Notes: generated from the letters alone by a model not told the origin. 64,000 nt of DNA from Halictus rubicundus (GCF_050948215.1 NW_027488631.1:620001-684000); one strand, 5' to 3'; shown: positions 11,836 to 25,135, counted from the stretch's first letter. Translations and numbers: made by a program.

Positions 11836-13037
11836 TAGGATAGAGGATTGGATAGGATAGAGGATAGGATAGTGGATTGGATAGAGGATTGGATAGTATA
11901 AAGGATAGGAGAGGATAGAGGATAGGATAGGATTGAGGATAGGATTGGATACAGGATCGGATAGGATATATGATATTATAGGTTGGACCGTACGATATTA
12001 TAGAGGATAGGATAGGATAAACGATAGAATAGGGGATTGGATAGGATACAGAATAGGATAGGATAGACGATAGGATAGGATAGAGGATAGGATAGGATTG
12101 GAGATAGGATAGGGTAGATGATAGGATAGGATAGAGGATAGGATAGAGGATTGGATAGGATAGAGGATAGGATAGAGGATTGGATAGGATTGAGGATATT
12201 ATGGGATAGAGGATAGGATAGGATAGGATAGGATAGAGGATAGGATAGGATAGAGGATAGGATAAGATAGAGGATAGGATAGGATAGAGGATAGGATAGG
12301 ATAACGAATAGGATAGGATAGAGGATATGATAGCATAGAGGATAGGATAGGATAGAGGATAGGATAGGATAACGAATAGGATAGGATAGAGGATATGATA
12401 GCATAGAGGATAGGATAGGATAGAGGATAGGATAGGATATATGATATTATAGGATGGAGGATACGATATTATAGAGGATAGTATACGATAGAGGATAGGA
12501 TAGATTAGAGGATAGGATAGGATTGAGGATATGATAGGATACAGAATAGGATAGGATAGAGGATAGGATAGGATAGAGGATCGGATAGGATTGGAGATAG
12601 GTAAGGATAGATGATAGGATAGAGGATTGGGTAGGATAGAGGATACGATACGATAGAGGATAGGATAGGATAGAGGGTAGGATAGAGAATTGGATGGGAT
12701 AGAGGATTCGATACGATAGAGGATAGGATAGGATAGAGGATGGGATAGGACAGAGGATAGGATAGGATAGAGGATAGGATAGGATAGAGGATAGGATAGG
12801 ATAGAGGATAGGATAGGATTGAGCACAGGATAGGATAGATGATAGGATAGGATAGAGAATAGAATAGGATAGAGGATATGATAGGATTGCGGATAGGATA
12901 GGATAGATGATAGGATAGAGGATTTGATAGAATAGAGGATACGATACGATAGAGGATAGGATAGTGTAGAGTGTAGGATAGAGGATAGGATATGATAGAG
13001 GATAAGATAGGATAGAGGATAGGATAGGATGGAGGAT
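11836..13037 (+). repeat. 1.2-kb block, first copy (partner 14,604-15,806)
   Basis: It aligns with 14,604-15,806 at a constant offset of 2,768 bp over about 1.2 kb with very few substitutions (GGATTCG here against GGATACG there). Markers include GATAGTATAAAGG, GGTTGGACCGTACG, GGATAACGAATAGG and GATTGAGCACAGG. The block begins and ends inside plain 17-mers. Confidence 0.9.
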
Positions 13038-14603
13038 AGGATAGATAGAGGATAGGATAGGATAGAGGATAGGCTAGATAGAGGATAGGATAGGATAGAG
13101 GATATGATAGGATAGAGGATAGGATAGGATAGAGGATAGGATAGGATAGAGGATAGGACAGGATAGAGGGTAGGACAGGATAGAGGATAGGATAGGATAG
13201 AGGATAGGATAGGATAGAGGATAGGGTAGGATGGAGGATAGGATAGGATAGAGGATAGGATAGGATAGAGGATAGGATAGGATAGAGGATTGGATAGGAT
13301 AGAGGATAGGATAGGATAGAGGATAGGATAGGATAGAGGATAGGATAGGATAGAGGATTGGATAGGATAGAGGATAGAATAGGATAGAGGATAGGATAGG
13401 ATAGAGGATAGGATTGGATAGACGATAGGATAGGGGATAGGATAGGATAGGATAGGATAGAGAATAGGATAGGATAGAGGATAGGATAGGGGATTGGATA
13501 GGATAGAGGATAGGAGACGATGGAGGATAGGATAGGATAGAGGATAGGATAGAGGATAGGATAGGATAGAGGATAGGATAGGATAGAGAATAGGATAGGA
13601 TAGAGGATAGGATAGGGGATTGGATAGGATAGAGGATAGGAGACGATGGAGGATAGGATAGGATAGAGGATAGGATAGAGGATAGGATAGAGGATAGGAT
13701 AGGATAGAGGCTAGGATAGGATAGAGGATTGGATAGGATCGACCTTAGGATAGGATAGAGGATAGAGTAGGATAGAGGATAGGATAGAGTATAGGGTAGA
13801 GGATTGGATAGGATAGAGGATATTATAGGATAACGGACAGGATAGGATAGAGTATAGAATAGGATAGAGGATACAATCGGATGGGTAGGATAGAGGATAG
13901 GATAGGATAGAGGATAGGATAGGATAGAGGATAGGATAGGATAGAGGATAGGATAGGATAGAGGATAGGACAGGATAGAGGGTAGGACAGGATAGAGGAT
14001 AGGATAGGATAGAGGATAGGATAGGATAGAGGATAGGATAGGATAGAGGATAGGATAGGATAGAGGATAGGACAGGATAGAGGGTAGGACAGGATAGAGG
14101 ATAGGATAGGATAGAGGATAGGATAGGATAGAGGATAGGATATAGGATTGGGTAGGGTAGAGGATCGGATAGGATAGAGGATAGGATAGGATAGAGGATA
14201 GGAGAGGATAGAGGATAGGATAGGATTGAGGATAGGATAGGATAGCTGATAGGATTGGATAGAGGATAGGATAGGATAGAGGATAGGATAGGATAGAGGA
14301 TAGGATAGGATAGAGGATAGGACAGGATAGAGGGTAGGACAGGATAGAGGATAGGATAGGATAGAGGATAGGAGACGATGGAGGATAGGATAGGATAGAG
14401 GATAGGATAGAGGATAGGATAGAGGATAGGATAGGATAGAGGATAGGATAGGATAGAGAATAGGATAGGATAGAGGATAGGATAGGGGATTGGATAGGAT
14501 AGAGGATAGGAGACGATGGAGGATAGGATAGGATAGAGGATAGGATAGAGGATAGGATAGAGGATAGGATAGGATAGAGGCTAGGATAGTATAGAGGATT
14601 GGA
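13038..14603 (+). repeat. Recombinant copy of the 0.92-kb higher-order region
   Basis: The left part matches 8,867-9,700 at offset 4,170; the right part matches 10,585-11,440 at offset 3,246, falling to 3,173-3,175 after a 73-bp loss (51 plus 22 bp). The two main offsets differ by 924 bp, one unit. The block is what remains if one 924-bp unit is removed from the 8.9-11.4 kb arrangement. It stops just before a fourth GACCTT site would appear at about 14,605. Confidence 0.88.
13741..13889 (+). repeat. GACCTT element 4 (haplotype B)
   Basis: 149 bp with AACGGACAGG like element 2, although the DNA 180 bp or more upstream follows the unit-1 pattern of 17- and 12-bp spacing. The switch point therefore lies between about 13,560 and 13,837. 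Confidence 0.9.
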
Positions 14604-17121
14604 TAGGATAGAGGATTGGATAGGATAGAGGATAGGATAGTGGATTGGATAGAGGATTGGATAGTATAAAGGATAGGAGAGGATAGCGGATAGGATAGGA
14701 TTGAGGATAGGATTGGATACAGGATCGGATAGGATATATGATATTATAGGTTGGACCGTACGATATTATAGAGGATAGGATAGGATAAACGATAGAATAG
14801 GGGATTGGATAGGATACAGAATAGGATAGGATAGACGATAGGATAGGATAGAGGATAGGATAGGATTGGAGATAGGATAGGGTAGATGATAGGATAGGAT
14901 AGAGGATAGGATAGAGGATTGGATAGGATAGAGGATAGGATAGAGGATTGGATAGGATTGAGGATATTATGGGATAGAGGATAGGATAGGATAGGATAGG
15001 ATAGAGGATAGGATAGGATAGAGGATAGGATAAGATAGAGGATAGGATAGGATAGAGGATAGGATAGGATAACGAATAGGATAGGATAGAGGATATGATA
15101 GCATAGAGGATAGGATAGGATAGAGGATAGGATAGGATAACGAATAGGATAGGATAGAGGATATGATAGCATAGAGGATAGGATAGGATAGAGGATAGGA
15201 TAGGATATATGATATTATAGGATGGAGGATACGATATTATAGAGGATAGTATACGATAGAGGATAGGATAGATTAGAGGATAGGATAGGATTGAGGATAT
15301 GATAGGATACAGAATAGGATAGGATAGAGGATAGGATAGGATAGAGGATCGGATAGGATTGGAGATAGGTAAGGATAGATGATAGGATAGAGGATTGGGT
15401 AGGATAGAGGATACGATACGATAGAGGATAGGATAGGATAGAGGGTAGGATAGAGAATTGGATGGGATAGAGGATACGATACGATAGAGGATAGGATAGG
15501 ATAGAGGATGGGATAGGACAGAGGATAGGATAGGATAGAGGATAGGATAGGATAGAGGATAGGATAGGATAGAGGATAGGATAGGATTGAGCACAGGATA
15601 GGATAGATGATAGGATAGGATAGAGAATAGAATAGGATAGAGGATATGATAGGATTGCGGATAGGATAGGATAGATGATAGGATAGAGGATTTGATAGAA
15701 TAGAGGATACGATACGATAGAGGATAGGATAGTGTAGAGTGTAGGATAGAGGATAGGATATGATAGAGGATAAGATAGGATAGAGGATAGGATAGGATGG
15801 AGGATAGGATAGGATAGAGGACAGGATAGGATAGAGGATAGGATAGTATAGAGAATAGAATAGGATAGAGGATAGGATAGGATTGGAGATAGGATAGGGT
15901 AGATGATAGGATAGGATAGAGGATAGGATAGAGGATTGGATAGGATAGAGGATAGGATAGAGGATTGGATAGGATTGAGGATATTATGGGATAGAGGATA
16001 GGATAGGATAGGATAGGATAGAGGATAGGATAGGATAGAGGATAGGATAAGATAGAGGATAGGATAGGATAGAGGATAGGATAGGATAACGAATAGGATA
16101 GGATAGAGGATATGATAGCATAGAGGATAGGATAGGATAGAGGATAGGATAGGATAACGAATAGGATAGGATAGAGGATATGATAGCATAGAGGATAGGA
16201 TAGGATAGAGGATAGGATAGGATATATGATATTATAGGATGGAGGATACGATATTATAGAGGATAGTATACGATAGAGGATAGGATAGATTAGAGGATAG
16301 GATAGGATTGAGGATATGATAGGATACAGAATAGGATAGGATAGAGGATAGGATAGGATAGAGGATCGGATAGGATTGGAGATAGGTAAGGATAGATGAT
16401 AGGATAGAGGATTGGGTAGGATAGAGGATACGATACGATAGAGGATAGGATAGGATAGAGGGTAGGATAGAGAATTGGATGGGATAGAGGATACGATACG
16501 ATAGAGGATAGGATAGGATAGAGGATGGGATAGGACAGAGGATAGGATAGGATAGAGGATAGGATAGGATTGAGCACAGGATAGGATAGATGATAGGATA
16601 GGATAGAGAATAGAATAGGATAGAGGATATGATAGGATTGCGGATAGGATAGGATAGATGATAGGATAGAGGATTTGATAGAATAGAGGATACGATACGA
16701 TAGAGGATAGGATAGTGTAGAGTGTAGGATAGAGGATAGGATAGGATAGAGGATAAGATAGGATAGAGGATAGGATAGGATAGAGGATAGGATAGGATTG
16801 GAGATAGGATAGGATTGGAGATAGGATAGGGTAGATGATAGGATAGGATAGAGGATAGGATAGAGGATTGGATAGGATAGAGGATAGGATAGAGGATTGG
16901 ATAGGATTGAGGATATTATGGGATAGAGGATAGGATAGGATAGGATAGGATAGAGGATAGGATAGGATAGAGGATAGGATAAGATAGAGGATAGGATAGG
17001 ATAGAGGATAGGATAGGATAACGAATAGGATAGGATAGAGGATATGATAGCATAGAGGATAGGATAGGATAGAGGATAGGATAGGATAACGAATAGGATA
17101 GGATAGAGGATATGATAGCAT
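14581..17121 (-). other. Longest stop-free minus frame, judged non-coding
   Basis: An 846-codon minus frame opens here by chance. It encodes only permutations of SSILSYPLSYPILYPIL, made of S, I, L, Y and P with rare H, N, Q, R, V, F and C. The same peptide appears in overlapping minus frames, for example 14,744-15,172, 15,215-16,189 and 16,290-17,543. The ATG comes from a variant CAT on the + strand; stops come from ATTAT or CTA variants. No domain, signal peptide logic, intron structure or codon bias supports a gene. Confidence 0.9.
14604..15806 (+). repeat. 1.2-kb block, second copy
   Basis: Second copy of 11,836-13,037. Its left edge joins haplotype-C flank (CTAGGATAGTATAG at 14,581) directly to TGGATTGG material, skipping the GACCTT element, so the junction is a recombination scar. 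Confidence 0.88.
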
Positions 17122-17160
17122 AGAGGATAGGATAGGATAGAGAATAGGATAGGATATATG
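15055..17160 (+). repeat. Tandem higher-order units at 1,017 and 932 bp
   Basis: GGATATATGATATTATAGG and its flanks recur at 15,203, 16,220 and 17,152, spacings 1,017 and 932 bp. Each unit carries AACGAATAGG twice, GATAGTATACGATAG, GATTGAGCACAGG, GATTGCGG and AGTGTAGAGTGTAGG. In the second unit the part leading to GAGCAC is 34 bp (two 17-mers) shorter than in the first. Confidence 0.88.
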
Positions 17161-18168
17161 ATATTATAGGATGGAGGATACGATATTATAGAGGATAGTA
17201 TACGATAGAGGATAGGACAGGATAGAGGATAGGATAGGATAGAGGACAGGATAGGATAGAGGATAGGATAGTATAGAGAATAGAATAGGATAGAGGATAG
17301 GATAGGATTGAGGATAGGATAGGATAGATGAAAGGGTAGAGGATTGGGTAGGATAGAGGATACGATACGATGGAGGATAGGATAGGATAGAGGGTAGGAT
17401 AGAGAATTGGATGGGATAGAGGATACGATACGATAGAGGATAGGATAGGATAGAGGATGGGATAGGACAGAGGATAGGATAGGATAGAGGATAGGATAGG
17501 ATAGAGGATAGGATAGGATAGAGGATAGGATAGGATTGAGCACAGGATAGGATAGATGATAGGATAGGATAGAGAATAGAATAGGATAGAGGATATGATA
17601 GGATTGCGGATAGGATAGGATAGATGATAGGATAGAGGATTTGATAGAATAGAGGATACGATACGATAGAGGATAGGATAGTGTAGAGTGTAGGATAGAG
17701 GATAGGATAGGATAGAGGATAAGATAGGATAGAGGATTGGATAGGATTGAGGATATTATGGGATAGAGGATAGGATAGGATAGGATAGGATAGAGGATAG
17801 GATAGGATAGAGGATAGGATAAGATAGAGGATAGGATAGGATAGAGGATAGGATAGGATAACGAATAGGATAGGATAGAGGATATGATAGCATAGAGGAT
17901 AGGATAGGATAGAGGATAGTATAGGATAACGAATAGGATAGGATAGAGGATATGATAGCATAGAGGATAGGATAGGATAGAGAATAGGATAGGATATATG
18001 ATATTATAGGATGGAGGATACGATATTATAGAGGATAGTATACGATAGAGGATAGGACAGGATAGAGGATAGGATAGGATAGAGGACAGGATAGGATAGA
18101 GGATAGGATAGTATAGAGAATAGAATAGGATAGAGGATAGGATAGGATTGAGGATAGGATAGGATAGA
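16888..18168 (+). repeat. 840-bp offset tandem repeat
   Basis: Bases 16,888-17,328 match 17,728-18,168 at exactly 840 bp with one visible substitution (17,081-17,090 AGAGGATAGG against AGAGGATAGT). It continues the series 1,017, 932, 840, each unit shorter than the last. Confidence 0.88.
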
Positions 18169-18829
18169 GGATATGATAGGATAGAGGAGAGGATATGATA
18201 GAGGATAGGATAGGATAGAGGATAGGATAGGATAGAGGATAGGATAGGGTTGAGGGTAGGATTGGATACAGGATAGAATAGGATAGAGGATAGGATAGAG
18301 GATAGGATAGAGGATAGGATAGATTATAGGATAGGGTAGAGGATAGGATAACATAGAGGATAGGATAGGGTAGAGGATAGGATAAGATAGAGGATAGGAT
18401 AGAATAGAGTACAGGATAGTATAGAGGATAAGATAGGATAGAAGATAGGATAGGATAGAGGATAGGATAGGATGGAGGATAGGATAGGATAGGGGACAGG
18501 ATAGAGGATAGGATAGGATTGAGGATAGGATTGGATACAGGATAGAATAGGATAGAGGATAGGATAGAGGATAGGATAGATTATAGGATAGGGTAGAGGA
18601 TAGGATAGAATAGAGGATAGGATAGAGGATTGGATAGGATTCAGGATATTATGGGATAGAGGATAGGATAGGATAGAGGATAAGATAGGATACAGGATAG
18701 GATAGGATAGAGGATAGGATAGAATAGAGGATAGGATAGAGGATTGGATAGGATTCAGGATATTATGGGATAGAGGATAGGATAGGATAGAGGATAAGAT
18801 AGGATAGAGGATAGGATAGGATAGAGGAT
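18169..18829 (+). repeat. Block shared with 21.93-22.4 kb
   Basis: From about 18,169 to 18,657 it aligns with 21,930-22,418 at offset 3,761: GAGGAGAGG, GATTATAGG, AACATAGAGG, GGGGACAGG and GATTCAGG in the same order. GAGTACAGG here is GAGTAGAGG there. Confidence 0.82.
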
Positions 18830-19330
18830 AGGATAGGATTGATTATAGGATAGGATAGAGGATAGTATAGAAAATATTACAGGAGAGAGGATATTATAGG
18901 ATAGAGGATAGGATAGGATTGAGGATAGGATTGGATACAGGATAGGATAGGATAGAGGATAGGATAGAGGATAGGATAGAGGATTGGATAGGATAGAGGA
19001 TACGATACGATAGGGGATAGGATAGGATAGGGGATAGGATAGGATTGACGATAGGATAGGATAGAGGATAGGATAGGATTGAGGATAGGATAGGATTGAT
19101 TATAGGATAGGATAGAGGATAGTATAGAAGATATTACAGGAGAGAGGATATTATAGGATAGAGGATAGGATAGGATTGAGGATAGGATTGGATACAGGAT
19201 AGGATAGGATAGAGGATACGATACGATAGGGGATAGGATAGGATAGGGGATAGGATAGGATTGACGATAGGATAGGATAGAGGATAGGATAGGATTGAGG
19301 ATAGGATAGGATTGAGGATAGGATAGGATA
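18830..19330 (+). repeat. 257-bp tandem dimer
   Basis: GATTATAGG, AAATATTACAGGAGAG (AGATATTACAGG in copy 2), TTGGATACAGG and TACGATACGATAGGGG recur at an offset of 257 bp. Confidence 0.8.
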
Positions 19331-20090
19331 GAGAATAGGATTGGATAGAGGATAGGATAGAGGATTGGATAGGATAGAGGATACGATACGATAGAGGGTA
19401 GGATAGGATAGAGGATAGGATAGGACAGAGGATAGGATAGGATAGAGGATAGGATAGGATAGAGGATTGGATAGGATTCAGGATATTATGGGATAGAGGA
19501 TAGGATAGGATAGGATAGGATAGAGGATAGGATAGGATAGGGAATAGGATAGGATACAGGATAGGATAGGATAGAGGATAGGATAGGACAGAGGATAGGA
19601 TAGGATAGAGGATAGGATAGGATAGAGGATTGGATAGGATTCAGGATATTATGGGATAGAGGATAGGATGGGATAGGATAGAGGATAGGATAGGATAGAG
19701 GATAAGTTACGATTGAGGATAGGATAGGATAGAGGATAGGATAGGATTGAGGATAGGATAGGATAGAGGATAGGATTGAGGATTGGATAGGATTGAGGAT
19801 ATTATGGGATAGAGGATAGGATAGGATAGGATAGGATAGAGGATAGGATAGGATAGGGAATAGGATAGGATACAGGATAGGATAGGAGAGAGGATAGGAT
19901 AGGGTAGAGGATAGGTTAAGATAGAGGATAGGATATGGTAGAGGATAGGATAAGATAGAGGATAGGATACATTAGAGTACAGGATAGTATTGAGGATAAG
20001 ATAGGATAGAGGATAGGATAGGATTGAGGATAGGATAGGATAGATGATAGGATAGAGGATTTAATAGGATAGAGGATACGATACGATAGA
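19331..20090 (+). repeat. P segment and linked 17-mers
   Basis: A P segment (GAGAATAGGATTGG to GGGAATAGG) lies at about 19,325-19,630. DNA around 19,770-20,050, with GGTTAAGATAG and GATATGGTAG, matches 21,563-21,840 at offset 1,793 and again near 27.95-28.22 kb. Confidence 0.78.
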
Positions 20091-20790
20091 GGATAAGATA
20101 GGATAGAGGATAGGATAGGATGGAGGATAGGATAGGATTGAGGAAAGGATAGGATAGAGGATAGGATAGGATAGAGGATAGGATAGGATAGAGGATAGGA
20201 TACGATAGAGGATTGGATAGGATTCAGGATATTATGGGATAGAGGATAGGATAGGATAGGATAGGATAGAGGATAGGATAGGATAGGGAATAGGATAGGA
20301 TACAGGATAGGATAGGATAGAGGATAGGATAGGACAGAGGATAGGATAGGATAGAGAATAGAATAGGATAGAGGATATGATAGGATTGCGGATAGGATAG
20401 GATAGATGATAGGATAGGGTAGAGGATAGGATAAGATAGAGGATAGGATAGGGTAGAGGATAGGATAAGATAGAGGATAGGATAGATAATTGGATAGGAT
20501 AGAGGATAGGATAGAGCATTGGATAGGATTGAGGATATTATGGGATAGAGGATAGGATAGGATAGGAAAGGATAGAGGATAGGATAGGATAGAGGATAGG
20601 ATAGGATAGAGGATAGGATAGGATAGAGGATAGGATACGATATTATACAGGATACGATTTTATAGACGATATTATAGGATAGAGCACCGGATTGGACATG
20701 GGATACGATATTATAGAGGATACGATATTATAGAGGATAGGATAGAATAGAGAATATGATAGGATAGAGGATAGGATAGGATAGAGGATA
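20091..20790 (+). repeat. 700-bp block, partner of 171-870
   Basis: Near-identical to 171-870 (offset 19,920). The flanks differ completely in variant order, so the duplicated block is discrete. Confidence 0.9.
20636..20735 (+). repeat. GCACCG element, copy 3
   Basis: Has GCACCGGATTGG like copy 1, with GACGATATTATAGG where copy 1 reads GACGATATAATAGG. Confidence 0.9.
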
Positions 20791-21311
20791 GGATAGGATT
20801 GGGGATAGGATAGGATAGATGATAGGATAGGATAGAGGATAGGATAGGATAGAGGATAAGATAGGATAGAGGATATGATATAATAGAGGATAGGACAGGA
20901 TTGAGGATAGGATAGGATAGAGGATAGGATAGGATAGACGATAGAATAGGGGATTGGATAGGATAGAGGTTTGGATAGGATACAGGATAGGATAGGATAG
21001 AGGATAGGATATAATTGACTATATGATAGGATACAGAATAGGATAGGATAGAGGATAGGGTAGGATAGAGGATAGGATAGAGGATTGGATAGGATAGACT
21101 ATAGGAAAGAGGATTGGATAGGATTGAGGATATTATGGGATAGAGGATAGGATAGGATAGGATAGAATAGATGATAGGATAGGATAGAGGATAGGATAGA
21201 GGATTGGATAGGATAGAGGATAGGATAGAGGATTGGATAGGATTGAGGATATTATGGGATAGAGGATAGGATAGGATAGGATAGGATAGGATAGAGGATA
21301 GGATAGGATAG
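20791..21311 (+). repeat. 17-mer stretch
   Basis: Satellite with GGTTTGG, GATTGACTATATGATAGG and repeated GATTGAGGATATTATGGG. No larger unit assigned and no other feature. Confidence 0.7.
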
Positions 21312-22488
21312 AGGATGGGATAGGATAGAGGATAGGATAGGACAGAGCATAGGATAGGATAGAGGATAGGATAGGATAGAGGATTGGATAGGATTCAGGA
21401 TATTATGGGATAGAGGATAGGATAGGATAGGATAGGATAGAGGATAGGATAGGATAGGGAATAGGATAGGATACAGGATAGGATAGGATAGAGGATAGGA
21501 TAGGACAGAGGATAGGATAGGATAGAGAATAGGATAGGATTGAGGATAGGATAGGATAGAGGATAGGATTGAGGATTGGATAGGATTGAGGATATTATGG
21601 GATAGAGGATAGGATAGGATAGGATAGGATAGAGGATAGGATAGGATAGGGAATAGGATAGGATACAGGATAGGATAGGAGAGAGGATAGGATAGGGTAG
21701 AGGATAGGTTAAGATAGAGGATAGGATATGGTAGAGGATAGGATAAGATAGAGGATAGGATACATTAGAGTACAGGATAGTATTGAGGATAAGATAGGAT
21801 AGAGGATAGGATAGGATTGAGGATAGGATAGGATAGAGGATAGGATAGAGGATTTGATAGGATAGAGGATACGATACGATAGAGGATAGGATAGGATAGA
21901 GGGTAGGATAGGACAGAGGATAGGATAGAGGATTGGATAGGATAGAGGAGAGGATATGATAGAGGATAGGATAGGATAGAGGATAGGATAGGATAGAGGA
22001 TAGGATAGGATTGAGGATAGGATTGGATACAGGATAGAATAGGATAGAGGATAGGATAGAGGATAGGATAGAGGATAGGATAGATTATAGGATAGGGTAG
22101 AGGATAGGATAACATAGAGGATAGGATAGGGTAGAGGATAGGATAAGATAGAGGATAGGATAGAATAGAGTAGAGGATAGTATGGAGGATAAGATAGGAT
22201 AGAAGATAGGATAGGATAGAGGATAGGATAGGATGGAGGATAGGATAGGATAGGGGACAGGATAGAGGATAGGATAGGATTGAGGATAGGATTGGATACA
22301 GGATAGAATAGGATAGAGGATAGGATAGAGGATAGGATAGATTATAGGATAGGGTAGAGGATAGGATAGAATAGAGGATAGGATAGAGGATTGGATAGGA
22401 TTCAGGATATTATGGGATAGAGGATAGGATAGGATAGAGGATAAGGTAGGATAGAGGATAGGATAGGATAGGATAGAGGATAGGATAG
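21312..22488 (+). repeat. 1.18-kb block, first copy (partner 27,698-28,874)
   Basis: It matches 27,698-28,874 at constant offset 6,386 (GAGCATAGG, GATTCAGG, GGTTAAGATAG, AACATAGAGG, GATAAGGTAGG). Its right portion from about 21,820 also repeats at 23,880-24,773, offset 2,060. Confidence 0.9.
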
Positions 22489-23200
22489 AATAGAGGATAG
22501 GATAGAGGATTGGATAGGATTCAGGATATAATGGGATAGAGGATAGGATAGGATAGAGGATAAGATAGGATAGAGGATAGGATAGGATAGAGGATAGGAT
22601 AGGATTGATTATAGGATAGGATAGAGGATAGTATAGAAGATATTACAGGAGAGAGGATATTATAGGATAGAGGATAGGATAGGATTGAGGATAGGATTGG
22701 ATACAGGATAGGATAGGATAGAGGATAGGATAGAGGATAGGATAGAGGATTGGATATAATAGAGGATACGATACGATAGAGGATAGGATAGGATAGGGGA
22801 TAGGATAGGATTGACGATAGGATAGGATAGAGGATAGGATAGGATTGAGGATAGGATAGGATTGAGGATAGGATAGGATAGAGAATAGGATTGGATAGAG
22901 GATAGGATAGAGGATTGGATAGGATAGAGGATACGATACGATAGAGGGTAGGATAGGATAGAGAATAGGATAGGACAGAGGATAGGATAGGATAGAGGAT
23001 AGGGTAGGATAGAGGATTGGATAGGATTCAGGATATTATGGGATAGAGGATAGGATAGGATAGGATAGGATAGAGGATAGGATAGGATAGGGAATAGGAT
23101 AGGATACAGGATAGGATAGGATAGAGGATAGGATAGGACAGAGGATAGAATAGGATAGAGGATAGGATAGAGGATAGGATAGAGGATATTATAGGATAGA
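22489..23200 (+). repeat. P segment leading into a box cluster
   Basis: Contains GAAGATATTACAGGAGAG, TTGGATACAGG, GATTGACGATAGG (22,813), TACGATACG and GATTCAGG. With the following cluster it forms a composite repeated at 25.08-26.17 and 28.88-29.84 kb (offsets 2,465/2,455 and about 6,129). Confidence 0.85.
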
Positions 23201-23720
23201 GGAGATGATATGCTAGAGGATACGATATTGTAGAGGGTAGGATAGGACAGAGGATCGGATATGATGGAGGATTGGATAGGATAGAGGATAGGATAGGATA
23301 GAGGATATTATAGGAATGAGCATATGATATGCTAGAGGATACGATATTGTAGAGGGTAGGATAGGACAGAGGATCGGATATGATAGAGGATTGGATAGGA
23401 TAGAGGATAGGATAGGATAGAGGATATTATAGGAATGAGCATATGATATGCTAGAGGATACGATATTATAGAGGATAGGATAGGATAGAGGATCGGATAG
23501 GATAGAGGATTGGATAGGATAGAGGATAGGATAGGATAGAGGATAGGATAGGATAGAGGATAGGATAGGATAGCGGATAGGATAGGATAGAGAATGGAAT
23601 AGGATAGAGGATAGTATCGGATAGAGGATAGGATAGGGGATTGGATAGGATAGAGGATATTATAGGAAAGAGGATATGATATGCTAGAGGATACGATATT
23701 ATAGAGGATATTATAGGATA
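23201..23720 (+). repeat. GATATGCTAG box quartet 2
   Basis: ATGC at 23,210, 23,329, 23,448 and 23,681, spacings 119, 119 and 233. The first box is preceded by GGAGATG, the second and third by GAGCATATG (full dyad), the fourth by GAGGATATG. 119 is 7 x 17. Confidence 0.92.
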
Positions 23721-23879
23721 GAGGATCGGATAGGATAGAGGATTGGATAGGATAGGATAGAGGATAGGATTGGGTAGAGGATAGGATAGGATAGTGGATA
23801 GGATAGGATAGAGTATGGAATAGGATAGAGGATAGGATAGGATAGAGGATAGGATAGGGTAGAGGATAGGATAGGATAG

Positions 23880-24773
23880 AGGATAGGATAGGATAGAGGA
23901 TAGGATAGAGGATTTGATAGGATAGAGGATACGATACGATAGAGGATAGGATAGGATAGAGGGTAGGATAGGACAGAGGATAGGATAGAGGATTGGATAG
24001 GATAGAGGAGAGGATATGATAGAGGATAGGATAGGATAGAGGATAGGATAGGATAGAGGATAGGATAGGATTGAGGATAGGATTGGATACAGGATAGAAT
24101 AGGATAGAGGATAGGATAGAGGATAGGATAGAGGATAGGATAGATTATAGGATAGGGTAGAGGATAGGATAACATAGAGGATAGGATAGGGTAGAGGATA
24201 GGATAAGATAGAGGATAGGATAGAATAGAGTAGAGGATAGTATGGAGGATAAGATAGGATAGAAGATAGGATAGGATAGAGGATAGGATAGGATGGAGGA
24301 TAGGATAGGATAGGGGACAGGATAGAGGATAGGATAGGATTGAGGATAGGATTGGATACAGGATAGAATAGGATAGAGGATAGGATAGAGGATAGGATAG
24401 ATTATAGGATAGGGTAGAGGATAGGATAGAATAGAGGATAGGATAGAGGATTGGATAGGATTCAGGATATTATGGGATAGAGGATAGGATAGGATAGAGG
24501 ATAAGGTAGGATAGAGGATAGGATAGGATAGGATAGAGGATAGGATAGAATAGAGGATAGGATAGAGGATTGGATAGGATTCAGGATATTATGGGATAGA
24601 GGATAGGATAGGATAGAGGATAAGATAGGATAGAGGATAGGATAGGATAGAGTATAGGATAGGATTGATTATAGGATAGGATAGAGGATAGTATAGAAGA
24701 TATTACAGGAGAGAGGATATTATAGGATAGAGGATAGGATAGGATTGAGGATAGGATTGGATACAGGATAGAA
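23880..24773 (+). repeat. 0.89-kb block, partner of 21,820-22,713
   Basis: Constant offset 2,060. GATATAATGGG at 22.53 kb is GATATTATGGG here. Markers are GATTTGATAGG, AACATAGAGG, GGGGACAGG and AAGATATTACAGG. Confidence 0.88.
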
Positions 24774-25135
24774 TAGGATAGAGGATAGGATAGAGGATAG
24801 GATAGATTATAGGATAGGGTAGAGGATAGGATAGAATAGAGGATAGGATAGAGGATTGGATAGGATTCAGGATATTATGGGATAGAGGATAGGATAGGAT
24901 AGAGGATAAGGTAGGATAGAGGATAGGATAGGATAGGATAGAGGATAGGATAGAATAGAGGATAGGATAGAGGATTGGATAGGATTCAGGATATTATGGG
25001 ATAGAGGATAGGATAGGATAGAGGATAAGATAGGATAGAGGATAGGATAGGATAGAGGATAGGATAGGATTGATTATAGGATAGGATAGAGGATAGTATA
25101 GAAGATATTACAGGAGAGAGGATATTATAGGATAG
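24326..25135 (+). repeat. 405-bp tandem dimer
   Basis: Units 24,326-24,730 and 24,731-25,135 share GATAGAATAGG, GATTATAGG, GATTCAGG twice, GATAAGGTAGG and AAGATATTACAGG. GAGTATAGG near 24,650 distinguishes the first unit. Confidence 0.87.

Noticed and set aside
15055..18168. The whole 8.9-18.2 kb region as one simple higher-order repeat
   Set aside because: Unit lengths and marker order differ (924, 941, 1,017, 932, 840 bp) and two families alternate, so a single unit does not fit.
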